The translations under genes and the position numbers were made by a program. A stretch of DNA of 64,000 bases from Cellvibrionaceae bacterium (GTDB lineage: Bacteria > Pseudomonadota > Gammaproteobacteria > Pseudomonadales > Cellvibrionaceae): positions 62,001 through 126,000 of the forward strand of contig JAGKWQ010000007.1 in the NCBI GenBank assembly GCA_021151825.1, read 5' to 3'. Positions 25,947-34,733 of this stretch are shown here, in pieces; the first letter of the stretch is position 1, and the number at the start of each line of letters is the position of its first letter. The notes under the pieces are model-generated. The model had not been told where the DNA came from. It searched no databases and saw nothing but the letters and a program-made list of their open reading frames with translations.

Positions 25947-27941
25947 ATGAATATCAGTAGCTCATTGCCTATCTTGATCCCGGGAGAAGCCATCTTTGCA
26001 CTCCTGTTGGCATTATTTTTTGCTCTTCATCAAATCATCAGGCAGCGTAGGCAAATCAAAAAATTGCTCGCTAAATTCCGGGAAATGAAATCGGCCTATG
26101 AGCAATCAAGCAGCGAAACTGAATCATTTTATAATCATAAAAGCGAACCGGAACATCGGGACGTTATCCATGACTATTTTGCGCAATCCCTTAGTGACTC
26201 CTTGCAGCGTTACCAAAAGCATACGGCCTCGGAACAACCGTACATGAATGCGAATCACTCATACAGTGGCAAAATTGCTGCGTTGCGCAGTATCTATTTG
26301 GCAGCAGAAAAAGAAGTATTTGAAGATCGTGGCATTACTCATGCTGGCTGGGGATTTTTTGAAAAAAAATTGGCCGGGTTGATAAATTGGCAAGATAAAA
26401 AAAATTCACCTACGCAAGAAGAAAATGAATCTCATATTCATGAATTGCAAGAAGAAATCGTCAAGTTGAAAAATTACCAGCAGGAGTTAGAGCAATACCA
26501 AATGGAAAGCCAACGTACTATTAATAGCTTGCACAGTATGTTGGAAAACGTGAAGCATTTGCAGACAGGGTCAGATTCGAACGGTCAATTGCTAACCTAT
26601 GAATTGTGGGGTGATAACACGCTTGATAAATTTGCTGGCGAAGCAAATAAACGAAATCAAAAAGTGCTGGATTTGCTTCATGACCTAAAAACCTTTCCTT
26701 CGCAATTTACCGAATCAGATCGAAAGAAAATGGAGGGTCAACTTAATATTCTTGAAATTGAACTTATGAAAGCTGACCAACATATTGGAAACTTAACAAA
26801 GGAGTTAAAGGAAGCAAAACTTCAAGTAACTACTTTCGCGTTAAGGTTGCGCGACGTTACGGTAGCTGGCACTACAGATAATATTCCCATACACGATACC
26901 CATCGCTCTCTTGATGCGGGACAAAGCGAGCGGAAATATTTTCCTTCTGAAATTCATCAGTTAAAAGAACACAATAAAAGACAACATCTTATTATCAATG
27001 AACTTGATCAGGAAGTTCAGTTGCTAAGAAATTCCCTGGATAATGACGCCGGTGATCAGCGTAATCTTAAAGAAGAGGAAATAAAGCGACTGGAACGGCT
27101 GATTAAAGAAAGCCAGGGGTGTATTAACACTCTCGAAAGCGAAGTTGATAACCTTTATGCACAGCTACAGGAAAAAAACGATCAGCCTAATGAAGGCGGG
27201 GATAATTCGGAGGTAAGTGAGGAATTGGCCATGATAACGCGTGAACTGGAAAAAACGGTCGCACATTATCAGCAACTCCATGCCATCAACTATATGATGA
27301 TGGATTTTATGAAATGCAATTCAATTGAACATCTTGCCAAACAACTGGTGCAGTTTATTAAAGCCTTTCGCGCGCCTATCGGGTTTAACATCAAGTCGTT
27401 ATTGGGAAGTGCGGAATATTTTCCCGCTACCTATTTTGACGATGCACTCAAGGCCCTTGCTAAAGGATCCACTCTTCCGGATTCAATCAGCCATCTGCCA
27501 GAAGGGACGCTCTTCATTAACTCCAGGCTGCATGTATTACTCTTGCCCACTTTATCTGATGATTATCCAATCCTCGAAACCAGCCTGGTGAGTTTGATTA
27601 ATGCAGCTGAAGAGGGGATCAAGCGACTCGAATACGAAAAGCTTAACAAGAAGCGTCATCATGACACACATGAATGGACTGATCTCACCAAAAATTTATT
27701 AGCCAATCTTGATATTCAATATGCCTATCAGGTGGAAGAAAATCGTAAAACGTTTAATCATTTTATTGCAGAATTACGGCGCGCTTATCATTTGTTGGAT
27801 TTGCATGGACCTGGAGGTGTTGTTTTGGATAACGCCATCAATGAATTTGAGGAGCGTATCCACGGTCTCATCAAGAGTAGTGAAGTCATTGATGGTGAAA
27901 TATCCCGCCTATTAGAGCATATGGAAAAGAGTGTTTTGTAA
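25947..27941 (+). CDS. Membrane-anchored coiled-coil protein with GAF-like domain, unknown function
   Basis: A 664-residue protein I do not recognise. One N-terminal membrane helix (about 11-28, AIFALLLALFFALHQII), then long coiled coils at about 145-210, 250-300 and 330-440 (Glu/Lys/Leu heptads such as EEIVKLKNYQQELEQYQMESQ). A globular segment at about 445-560 (MMDFMKCNSIEHLAKQLVQFIKAFRAPIGF ... SRLHVLLLPTLSDD) looks like a GAF-type domain. A helical tail follows. ATG 25947 has an ACAGGGAGT site. It may be co-transcribed with 27995-28693, 53 bases downstream. The topology suggests an inner-membrane scaffold or signalling partner. Confidence 0.7.
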   Translation: MNISSSLPILIPGEAIFALLLALFFALHQIIRQRRQIKKLLAKFREMKSAYEQSSSETESFYNHKSEPEHRDVIHDYFAQSLSDSLQRYQKHTASEQPYMNANHSYSGKIAALRSIYLAAEKEVFEDRGITHAGWGFFEKKLAGLINWQDKKNSPTQEENESHIHELQEEIVKLKNYQQELEQYQMESQRTINSLHSMLENVKHLQTGSDSNGQLLTYELWGDNTLDKFAGEANKRNQKVLDLLHDLKTFPSQFTESDRKKMEGQLNILEIELMKADQHIGNLTKELKEAKLQVTTFALRLRDVTVAGTTDNIPIHDTHRSLDAGQSERKYFPSEIHQLKEHNKRQHLIINELDQEVQLLRNSLDNDAGDQRNLKEEEIKRLERLIKESQGCINTLESEVDNLYAQLQEKNDQPNEGGDNSEVSEELAMITRELEKTVAHYQQLHAINYMMMDFMKCNSIEHLAKQLVQFIKAFRAPIGFNIKSLLGSAEYFPATYFDDALKALAKGSTLPDSISHLPEGTLFINSRLHVLLLPTLSDDYPILETSLVSLINAAEEGIKRLEYEKLNKKRHHDTHEWTDLTKNLLANLDIQYAYQVEENRKTFNHFIAELRRAYHLLDLHGPGGVVLDNAINEFEERIHGLIKSSEVIDGEISRLLEHMEKSVL

Positions 27942-27994
27942 GTGCGCCTGAAAAATTAATGCTATTTATCCTAACCCTGGCAAGGAAGTTTTAC

Positions 27995-28693
27995 ATGCCC
28001 ACCGACTACAAAAGTTTTAGTGATATCGCTAAATCCCGATTTCGCTCCGTTGCCCGGGAACTTGGGTATGAGCAAATATCCGGCACGCATTACGTTCAAA
28101 AATGCAGCCATTGGTTTAATGTCTTTGGTTTACAAAAAGCATCGGGAAATGATTTTTTCTATGTTAACTATGGAATAACAATTCCGAATTTATGGAAACT
28201 CGATGGAACCCTGTTTGAATCTGACGATGAAGGGTTGGTCATTGCAGAAAGGTTATCGAATGACGATGATGGGGCTTTTGATTGTGCGTCAAAAGCAGAA
28301 GTAGAAGAAAGTGCGAGCAAGGTACTGCAAGAATATAAAAAACAAGCTGTACCTTTGTTGGCTTCGCTTCAGGATCTGGAATCGATTGCTGAACGATATT
28401 ACGCGTCCACAAATATATCCCGGGAAAAATTGGGCGAGCATGATTACTTTAGTCAATTAGGTGTCGCTAATTATGGGTTCCTGCTTTATCGGGCCGGTCA
28501 CGTGCCCGATGCGCTTAAATGGTTAAAAGAAGCAGAAAGGTTGATGGAGTTGCCGGTGTATTATCTTAAAGAAGGCGGCATTTCCCATATAAAAGAGAAG
28601 CATGCTCGCCTTGCTAAAAAAGAAGTTTATGAGGTAGAGCAGCTTGCAGAAATTAAATCTGCAATTCTGGCAATTGAGCGCCGCCTTAGGTAA
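27995..28693 (+). CDS. DUF4304-like protein with C-terminal helical repeat
   Basis: About 232 residues. The N-terminal half (SRFRSVARELGYEQISGTHYVQKCSHWFNVFGLQKASGNDFFYVNYGI) resembles DUF4304 proteins; the C-terminal half contains a TPR-like hairpin (YGFLLYRAGHVPDALKWLKEAERLM). ATG 27995 was chosen for its AAGGAAG site; the frame opens 12 codons upstream. Soluble. It follows the coiled-coil gene and may work with it; function unknown. Confidence 0.7.
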   Translation: MPTDYKSFSDIAKSRFRSVARELGYEQISGTHYVQKCSHWFNVFGLQKASGNDFFYVNYGITIPNLWKLDGTLFESDDEGLVIAERLSNDDDGAFDCASKAEVEESASKVLQEYKKQAVPLLASLQDLESIAERYYASTNISREKLGEHDYFSQLGVANYGFLLYRAGHVPDALKWLKEAERLMELPVYYLKEGGISHIKEKHARLAKKEVYEVEQLAEIKSAILAIERRLR

Positions 28694-28803
28694 AGCGGCG
28701 CTTGTGATGGTAAGAGGAATGTAAGTGGGTTGAATTTGCGATGCAGCTCGAGTTGTTTACTTCGGGCTGACGTTGTTAAAAAATTATCGGATTGCGCTTG
28801 AGT

Positions 28804-29553
28804 TCAATCGCATTTCCGTTTGTTTTGATAATTTCTTTGCCAGAAAATCGCGGCAAAACCTAACGCCAGCAATAGAAGTGTTGTTGGCTCCGGCACAGAG
28901 ACATCTTTCTTAATACCCATTTTTAATTCAGATAGTCCTACATACGTGTAAGAACTAAATTCTATTCCATCTTTTCGCCCATTGGTGATGTAGTAAGCAA
29001 TTGCATCGTAATTAGGATTGTCTGCTTTTTTCCAATCAATTTCCTGAATAATTTCAATTCCATTCAAAAAAGATTCAGTGCTTGTGGAAAAGTCAAGGTG
29101 CGCTTGACGGCTGTTGAAATCACCTTCCCATTTGTTACCAAGCAATGAACTGTGTGAGAGGTGCAAGTATTCATACTCATCAAGGAATTCACTGGTTTCC
29201 CTATTAAGAACGGTCATCCAGTTAAAATCAGCTGGTACATAGCCTTCGGGATAAATATCTAAAACACGTAAAGTTCGCCCGGCAATATTAAACGTGAAAT
29301 CCATCCAGTTACCTCCTTCATAGTGAGTCCAATCTTCTTCTATTGGATTCATGTGGGCGCGATCTGTGTCGTACCAAAAGCTGCCGGTAACGGGGGTTCC
29401 CAAAATATCCTCACCCCAATAGCGATTCCATACATCGGTAAAAAATATAACTTCACCTTTGAACGTACCTTCAATTATCACGGCATGGGATTTGGGTACA
29501 GCAAGCGCAAACAATAAAAACAGAACGGAAAACCAACGTTGCTTCGCATTCAT
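28804..29553 (-). CDS. PEP-CTERM sorting-domain exported protein
   Basis: A 249-residue protein with a signal peptide (WFSVLFLLFALAVPKSHA) and a C-terminal PEP-CTERM tail: VPEPTTLLLLALGFAAIFW followed by a basic end (QRNYQNKRK). Such tails are recognised by exosortase in exopolysaccharide-producing Gram-negatives. The mature part begins VIIEGTFKGEV, like the protein at 44599-45381 (IIIEGEFGGVI), so the two are paralogues. No exosortase gene is in the window. Confidence 0.9.
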   Translation of the reverse strand: MNAKQRWFSVLFLLFALAVPKSHAVIIEGTFKGEVIFFTDVWNRYWGEDILGTPVTGSFWYDTDRAHMNPIEEDWTHYEGGNWMDFTFNIAGRTLRVLDIYPEGYVPADFNWMTVLNRETSEFLDEYEYLHLSHSSLLGNKWEGDFNSRQAHLDFSTSTESFLNGIEIIQEIDWKKADNPNYDAIAYYITNGRKDGIEFSSYTYVGLSELKMGIKKDVSVPEPTTLLLLALGFAAIFWQRNYQNKRKCD

Positions 29554-29716
29554 AACAAGCTCCTTTTACTTATGGTTAAACGCAAAAAAATTGATGAGAT
29601 GGTTAGAAAAAAGAAACGTGAAAAAGTAAGGCGGGAGATCAATGCGGGTTAAACATAAGGCGGACACTGTGGCCGGTCAATACATGGCGCTTTGATGATC
29701 CAATATTGTCGCGCAA

Positions 29717-29737
29717 ATTACCTCCCATTTGGGGGGC
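29717..29737. promoter_or_regulatory. Palindromic element shared with 45837-45857
   Basis: ATTACCTCCCATTTGGGGGGC is an imperfect palindrome (CCTCCCA / TGGGGGG arms), in the divergent spacer between a PEP-CTERM gene and a plus-strand envelope gene. A near-identical word in the same orientation occurs at 45837-45857 in an equivalent context. Probably a regulator binding site. Confidence 0.5.
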
Positions 29738-29830
29738 GCGTTGGAAATGGTTTTGTATGAGGATGTAGTCAGGTAGTCTGGTTCTATAGCAGCCTGCTTG
29801 CCGTTCACTTATAAAAAATAGGGGTGATAA

Positions 29831-31099
29831 ATGAATAAAAATTATCTGTCTGTTCCTGTGATGATATTTAACGGTCAATATGGAAAGATTTTTTCATTTT
29901 CTTTATTGCTACTTACAGGTCTTATTTCTGGTTGTGCAACACCGGTAAAGCAGGAACCTTTTACAAAATTTGCAGAATCAGCAGAAACATTGAGAGATGG
30001 AACGGACAGGGCAATGGAGGTCCTGATTCCTCAAACCGTGGCACGCTACAAAAAAGAATTGCAGGATGAGCTAAAAGCAAGAGAGTCTAGCGAGCTGTAT
30101 TCATCAGCCCGACTTGAATTAAGTGATGGTAGCCCTTTTGACTTTGAGTCTGTTCCCAATTACATGGTTTTCGATCAATTTAAAGTGGGGTTGCGGGAGA
30201 TGACAGATGCTTTGCATAAATATTCTGTTTTGCTACGCGACTTTGCTGACGATGAAATGCAAAGTAAAGAAGAGTTCGATAAATTTGCAACAGAATTAAA
30301 TGCAAATGCTTTTGAAGCCCTCAGGGTAGTCGATAAAAATGCAGGTACCAACAGTGCAGAGAATGTAGGGCTTATATCGACGGTAGCGGCAGCGGCATTT
30401 AATAATTATCTAAAAAGCAAACAAAAAGAAGTTCTTGTGGATGCCGTTGAAAAGAACCAGTCAACAGTTGTTCAGTACACAGATAAAGTACAGCAAGCAA
30501 TCAAGATTATTGCTAACGCGAGCAATCAGGAATATTTAAGTTTATCTGCTGAATATGCTGAGCAGATGCTTGATCAAAACAAAAGTTCAAACTCAATCGA
30601 CGCCTTGATTAAATTAAATCGGGATCATTTTTCACAGATACAAGCGCTTAAGACCTTAAATGACGCAGTTGGAAAATTTCCCTCTGCGCACAATGATCTA
30701 AAAAACGCTGCTAAAAATCCGGATCAATCGCTATCCAGCATCATCGAATTGGTCAACCGGGGAAATCAATTGAAGTCCGTGGCGGAGAGTGCCAAAAAGG
30801 CTAATACAAATACTTTATTGGAAACGGATGCGAAGACCGTTGAGGCTCAGGCGGTTGCCCTCGAAGTTGAAGCTAAGCTCGCCAGTCTGGATGCCTCAAG
30901 CGCTCGAGCTGATGCCGTGGTTGCAAGGCTTGATGCTAACGCTAATCCAGACAATGCCCAGAAGGAACAAAAGGCAAAAAATCTGGAAGAGAAAGCATTA
31001 GCGTTAAAAGGCATTGCTGATAAAAAAGCAGCAGATGCAAAATTATTACGTGAAGCCGCCGATGCTGTTAAAGCGAGCGTTAAAGCTTTGACTAATTAA
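29831..31099 (+). CDS. Helical lipoprotein of unknown function
   Basis: A 422-residue lipoprotein: a hydrophobic signal with lipobox LISGC (Cys near residue 36) and then an almost entirely alpha-helical body, including an Ala/Lys/Asp-rich coiled coil at about 320-420 (LEVEAKLASLDASSARADAVVARLDANANP). The GGGGTGATAA site precedes ATG 29831. It is followed after 33 bases by a small helical protein gene in the same direction. I do not recognise a family; it may be a membrane-associated scaffold or a helical pore-type protein. Confidence 0.75.
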   Translation: MNKNYLSVPVMIFNGQYGKIFSFSLLLLTGLISGCATPVKQEPFTKFAESAETLRDGTDRAMEVLIPQTVARYKKELQDELKARESSELYSSARLELSDGSPFDFESVPNYMVFDQFKVGLREMTDALHKYSVLLRDFADDEMQSKEEFDKFATELNANAFEALRVVDKNAGTNSAENVGLISTVAAAAFNNYLKSKQKEVLVDAVEKNQSTVVQYTDKVQQAIKIIANASNQEYLSLSAEYAEQMLDQNKSSNSIDALIKLNRDHFSQIQALKTLNDAVGKFPSAHNDLKNAAKNPDQSLSSIIELVNRGNQLKSVAESAKKANTNTLLETDAKTVEAQAVALEVEAKLASLDASSARADAVVARLDANANPDNAQKEQKAKNLEEKALALKGIADKKAADAKLLREAADAVKASVKALTN

Positions 31100-31132
31100 T
31101 AAAACAGTATTAGCAATATAAGAGGATAAAAA

Positions 31133-31480
31133 ATGAGTACCCCAAAAACAGAAGCTATCCAGTCTATGCAAGTAACATTACAGCGCTGCCAAAACCTTGA
31201 GCTCATGTTGAGGTTCCGAGGGGATAACGACAATGCTTCTGTATTGGGGGCAAAAAATAAAGTGCTGCGTAAACAAATTGATAAGCTAATTATCGAAGCC
31301 ATGAAAGACTGGTTGAAAGATGCGCAGGAAATAACGACGAATATAAAGAACGCCAATAAAAATTTACAGATATCTATCACTAACGTAAAAAACAAAAAGC
31401 AAGAAGGCGAAAACATTGTAAAGGCATTGGGTCTTATTGATGATGTTATTTCTATAGCGACCTCTTTGTTGCCTATTTAA
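31133..31480 (+). CDS. Small helical protein, partner of the lipoprotein
   Basis: A 115-residue Lys/Asn-rich helical protein ending in a hydrophobic stretch (VKALGLIDDVISIATSLLPI). The TAAGAGGATAAAAA leader gives a good ribosome site. It lacks a signal peptide. Tight spacing after the lipoprotein gene implies an operon. The hydrophobic C-terminus could insert into a membrane or pack against the lipoprotein. No family recognised. Confidence 0.65.
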   Translation: MSTPKTEAIQSMQVTLQRCQNLELMLRFRGDNDNASVLGAKNKVLRKQIDKLIIEAMKDWLKDAQEITTNIKNANKNLQISITNVKNKKQEGENIVKALGLIDDVISIATSLLPI

Positions 31481-31672
31481 CCTCGAAACAGTTCGCCTTT
31501 TTGAAAAGATAACTGGTGATGCGTTTAATGCATTGAATGCTGCTGCCGGGAATGAGCATACAGCTCCTGCCTCATCGGTCAATGCAAATGCTGGGGTTTC
31601 TGATGAGGCGAAAAAGTACCCGTCAAAGAGAAAGAATAAGTTGATGTTGGATTGTACTTCCGAGATCCGGTA
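31481..31672 (+). pseudogene. Possible gene remnant without start codon
   Basis: A frame different from the preceding gene is open to a TAA near 31672. It encodes a coding-like segment (LFEKITGDAFNALNAAAGNEH, then PSKRKNKLMLDC), but no ATG, GTG or TTG with a ribosome site opens it. It may be the tail of a decayed or frameshifted gene of the same module. Confidence 0.3.
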
Positions 31673-31757
31673 AGCACTACATTATATTTTTTAACTGCAT
31701 TCTCAATAATCAATCTATATGCCCAATATTGTATTGGTATTTTAGGGAGGTATTAAA

Positions 31758-32879
31758 ATGTCAAATGAAATTTTCTATGAAGAAATGAAACAAAGAGCAG
31801 TTAGTGCCAAAGCGAAAGTTCCGCCCAATGCAAATAATAGTGAAGCTGCCAGCTCTCATGGGCCACAACACATTTTTGTTGTAGGAGTAGTTCTCTTTGC
31901 CTTTAGTATGGGATTGTTATGGTTGCTGATTACTGGCGAAGTTAAGACTAAAAGTGACAATCATGTATTGGAATACTTTTTAAGCGTTGAGGGTTCTGCT
32001 GGTAAGCTATTAAAAGGCCTGGTTCAAATAGTGTTTTTGCAATTACTTTTTATTTCTTTAGGTATATTTTACAAAGCATTCATGACCTCTTTTGCAAAAA
32101 AAGAACCTGACAATTTTGTTGATAAAGTGATTGATGTTGTAGCCAAACATCTGGAGCCACAAAAAAACGAAAACTCTTCAGGTGATGCTAAAGGGAAAAT
32201 GCAATCAACTCTTCTGGTGAGTTTGGTATTGGCTATTACAGTAAATATATCTGTTAGTATTAGCAATTACTTCGAACACTTTAAGCAGAGTGATGAGGTT
32301 GCGATTGCTCTTAATGAAATAACTAAAGGGATTAATGAGGAGCGAAAAAAATATAATGAATTAAGGTTGGCTGTGGAGTCAGGCTTTTTGACGGTCGAAA
32401 GACAGAATGCCGTAATAGAAGAACAAGTAAATGGTCAAATTGCCAATAGTAATGCTGCATTGAATTTGATGGCTACAGCAACTGATACATTGAGGGATTC
32501 AATTAAGAATTTTGATGGGATATCGGTATCCAATTCTGTGTCGGATGTGAGCGAACCAATTGGGACCGCATTAAATATCGAGAACAAAGTTAATATTGAT
32601 AATCCAGATAACAGGGCTGAAATTAAACTTTTGAATGAAATGCTTGAGGCACTTAAAAATAAAAATATAAGCAATCATGTGGCGATGATGGATAACATGA
32701 CTAGCATATTATGTGTTAAGCATGAAGGTTTTATGAGTTGGGCAAAGAACAAACTTTCTGCAGAAGAGAGAAAAAATAGATTGTTATGTGAAAAATTTAA
32801 AGAAGAAAAGCAGCGTTTGTTGTCATCCATCGAGAAAACTAAAAAGGAAAGTGCTACAGTATCTATAGCTGAAAAATGA
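31758..32879 (+). CDS. Membrane protein with three helices and helical C-terminal domain
   Basis: A 373-residue protein: membrane helices at about 38-58 (IFVVGVVLFAFSMGLLWLLI), 83-108 (LVQIVFLQLLFISLGIFY) and 150-172 (TLLVSLVLAITVNISVSIS), then a long helical cytoplasmic or periplasmic region with coiled coil. A TAGGGAGG site precedes ATG 31758, and a strong terminator follows. It lies in the same direction as the lipoprotein pair and could belong to the same functional module. No family recognised. Confidence 0.7.
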   Translation: MSNEIFYEEMKQRAVSAKAKVPPNANNSEAASSHGPQHIFVVGVVLFAFSMGLLWLLITGEVKTKSDNHVLEYFLSVEGSAGKLLKGLVQIVFLQLLFISLGIFYKAFMTSFAKKEPDNFVDKVIDVVAKHLEPQKNENSSGDAKGKMQSTLLVSLVLAITVNISVSISNYFEHFKQSDEVAIALNEITKGINEERKKYNELRLAVESGFLTVERQNAVIEEQVNGQIANSNAALNLMATATDTLRDSIKNFDGISVSNSVSDVSEPIGTALNIENKVNIDNPDNRAEIKLLNEMLEALKNKNISNHVAMMDNMTSILCVKHEGFMSWAKNKLSAEERKNRLLCEKFKEEKQRLLSSIEKTKKESATVSIAEK

Positions 32880-32907
32880 TTTTTAATTTTCGTTAGATAA
32901 TAAAAAT

Positions 32908-32935
32908 AAGGTGGCAATTCCCACCTTGTTTTTTT
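32908..32935 (+). terminator. Rho-independent terminator
   Basis: AAGGTGG-CAATTC-CCACCTT followed by GTTTTTTT, directly after the membrane protein gene. A very similar hairpin occurs at 34324-34350 as part of a duplicated block. Confidence 0.85.
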
Positions 32936-32940
32936 GTCTT

Positions 32941-33083
32941 TTTCTGCGTCGCCCTCTGTTCCTTATCAATTCTGCCGGTCCACGTGCAATACTATTAACC
33001 GCTCATTGCGGTAATTTCATAAGCTCATTCACTTCACAGATAATTTTTTCAATACGTGCATCTGACAATATTTTCACCAAGCG
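32941..33083 (-). pseudogene. Decayed 3' copy of the gene at 34359-34676
   Basis: The minus strand translates to EKIICEVNELMKLPQ, a TGA stop, then AVNSIARGPAELI. This aligns with EKLFDEVNERVKLPQW, then AMNGIARVIDRID, of the intact gene at 34359-34676, with the conserved Trp codon changed to TGA. Only about the last 45 codons remain. Together with the neighbouring terminator this is one copy of a duplicated block. Confidence 0.75.
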
Positions 33084-33201
33084 TTATGTAAAAAATCGAT
33101 ACCCGGTGAATCCAAAGTGAATCCTATGTGTGTCCAAGGTTGGTCGTAGCTTGATAAGTTATGATTTAAATCAGTATTTTAACCAACCAATAGGAAAATA
33201 T

Positions 33202-34008
33202 ATGTCGTTAAAATTATTTATCGTAACTATCACTCTATTATTCTCCCCGTTAGCTTTTTCTCAAACAGTTGTATCCAGCGCGTCAGCTCATGCTGGCAAT
33301 GAAAAGAAAATTCTCATTATTGCTTCAAACGTGGCAGATATGGGTGACCCTGAAAAGCACGATGCCAGAAACGATCTTTGGGAGTACGCACCGCCATATC
33401 ATGTATTTGTTTCGCATGGTTACGACGTGGATTTTGCTTCTCCACTAGGTGGTGCTGTGCCGTTTGTAAGGGACCCTTTGGGAATTAGCAGCTATACCAT
33501 TAAATATGAAGGTTTCTTGAGTAAAGCCAACAACTCGTTAACGCCTAAGCAGGTGAATCCAGGTGAATACTCAGCGGTGTTCATCGGCGGGGGTTATGGG
33601 AATGTATTTGATGTGGCTTCTAATAAAGATTTGCTCCGCATCATCGCGAAAATTTACGAGAATGGCGGAGTGATTGGAAGCGTTGGCCATGGGGCTGGTG
33701 CCTTTGCTAACGCAACGCTTTCCAATGGTCAGCCCCTTGTAAAGGGTAAGCGTATTGCAGCCTTTCCTAACTCAACAGAAAAAGAAAAGGACTGGGCAAA
33801 ACAAGGGAGCCTGCTGCCTTTTCTCGTTGAAGACAGGCTGAAAGAAAAAGGCGCGATCACCGTGAACAAAGATAATATTCCAGACAAGCATGATGTAATT
33901 ATTGATAATCGCATCGTCTCGACCATGTTCCTTCCATCTGCTGCATTGGTAGCGAAAGAAATGCTTATCGTGCTCGATAAAATTGGAAAGCCTAACAAAT
34001 CAAAATAA
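33202..34008 (+). CDS. Exported DJ-1/PfpI-like protein lacking the catalytic cysteine
   Basis: About 268 residues: a signal peptide (LKLFIVTITLLFSPLAFSQ) and a DJ-1/PfpI/Hsp31-like domain (KKILIIASNVADMG ... YDVDFASPLGGAVPF ... AVFIGGGYGNVFDV ... GGVIGSVGHGAGAFAN). The nucleophile elbow normally reads A-x-C-H-G-P; here SVGHGAG has Gly instead of Cys, and the usual GGHG is GGGYG, so it is probably not a classical enzyme. ATG 33202 was chosen for the signal peptide and the TAGGAAAA site. It lies between the two copies of a duplicated block. Confidence 0.8.
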   Translation: MSLKLFIVTITLLFSPLAFSQTVVSSASAHAGNEKKILIIASNVADMGDPEKHDARNDLWEYAPPYHVFVSHGYDVDFASPLGGAVPFVRDPLGISSYTIKYEGFLSKANNSLTPKQVNPGEYSAVFIGGGYGNVFDVASNKDLLRIIAKIYENGGVIGSVGHGAGAFANATLSNGQPLVKGKRIAAFPNSTEKEKDWAKQGSLLPFLVEDRLKEKGAITVNKDNIPDKHDVIIDNRIVSTMFLPSAALVAKEMLIVLDKIGKPNKSK

Positions 34009-34025
34009 GCACGTAGATACAAGCG

Positions 34026-34082
34026 CGTAGGTTGGGTCGGGCCGCGCTGGTCGGGCTGCGCAGGCAGCCATGCCCAACAAAA
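34026..34082. repeat. GTAGGTTGGG-type intergenic repeat
   Basis: CGTAGGTTGGG ... ATGCCCAACA forms an imperfect hairpin typical of short dispersed GTAGGTTGGG/CCCAAC repeats in many proteobacteria. A further CCCAACA / TGTTGGG pair (to about 34111) extends the structure. Only one copy lies in this window. Confidence 0.4.
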
Positions 34083-34171
34083 CTATTTGATTGCAAAAGT
34101 GTTGGGCATCACTTTAATGTTGCGAAAAAATAGTTCCCTCTCATGTTAACTGATATGTAAGGATAAACATT

Positions 34172-34276
34172 ATGACGCACCCACACCGCTTGCTTCGATA
34201 CGCCTTTGTAATCATCAATTGCTTTTTATTTTTAACGCTTCCCGCTTTTGCCGGGGGTAAAGTAGAAGGTAGGTGA
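34172..34276 (+). pseudogene. Truncated exported protein (signal peptide only)
   Basis: A 34-codon frame: a clear signal peptide (RLLRYAFVIINCFLFLTLPAFA) followed by only eight residues and a stop, with TAAGGATAA as ribosome site. It is followed by a terminator at 34324. This is most simply the front end of a secreted-protein gene cut off by the duplication or recombination that placed the block at 34324-34490. A real micropeptide is less likely. Confidence 0.4.
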
Positions 34277-34323
34277 AGATGCTTTATGTAATGGGAGGTA
34301 GGTTGTGGCGTGATATACCCAAC

Positions 34324-34350
34324 AAGGTGGCAACAGCCACCTTATTTTTT
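34324..34350 (+). terminator. Rho-independent terminator, second copy
   Basis: AAGGTGGC-AACA-GCCACCTT followed by ATTTTTT; it matches the hairpin at 32908-32935 and is likewise followed by the 3' end of the minus-strand gene (intact here). Confidence 0.8.
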
Positions 34351-34358
34351 AACTCTTT

Positions 34359-34676
34359 CTACATTGATCCCTGCCTTCTAAGGTGCCCATCAATCCTGTC
34401 AATTACACGCGCAATACCATTCATCGCCCACTGCGGTAATTTCACGCGCTCATTAACTTCATCAAATAATTTTTCCAACACATGCGTCTCGCAATACAGC
34501 TGGTAGATCGCATCTGTATCGGTTGCGACTGGCAGCACTTTTCTAAGCACAGTGATTGCTTCGCCGGAAGGCGAATGAATTTCAAGGCGGTGTTTTTTAT
34601 AAAAGGCGTATTGGTGTTGATCGAGCTTAATAACGCAGATGGCAGGTGAAGCGGGGGGAGAAGTAACATTATCCAT
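34359..34676 (-). CDS. Small protein downstream of a C4-like RNA, unknown function
   Basis: A 105-residue basic soluble protein (VIKLDQHQYAFYKKHRLEIHSPSGEAITVLRKVLP ... EVNERVKLPQWAMNGIARVIDRIDGHLRR). The start MDNVTSPP at 34676 was chosen; the longer frame upstream is produced by the structured RNA region. A decayed second copy is at 32941-33083, showing it belongs to a repeated or mobile unit. The arrangement of a C4-like RNA before a small gene is phage/satellite-like (P4 ash/icd type). No family recognised. Confidence 0.65.
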   Translation of the reverse strand: MDNVTSPPASPAICVIKLDQHQYAFYKKHRLEIHSPSGEAITVLRKVLPVATDTDAIYQLYCETHVLEKLFDEVNERVKLPQWAMNGIARVIDRIDGHLRRQGSM

Positions 34677-34733
34677 AATAAAAATCTCGTACAGGTTTTG
34701 TTTAAACCACCACCACAAGGTGAGATTTATGGG

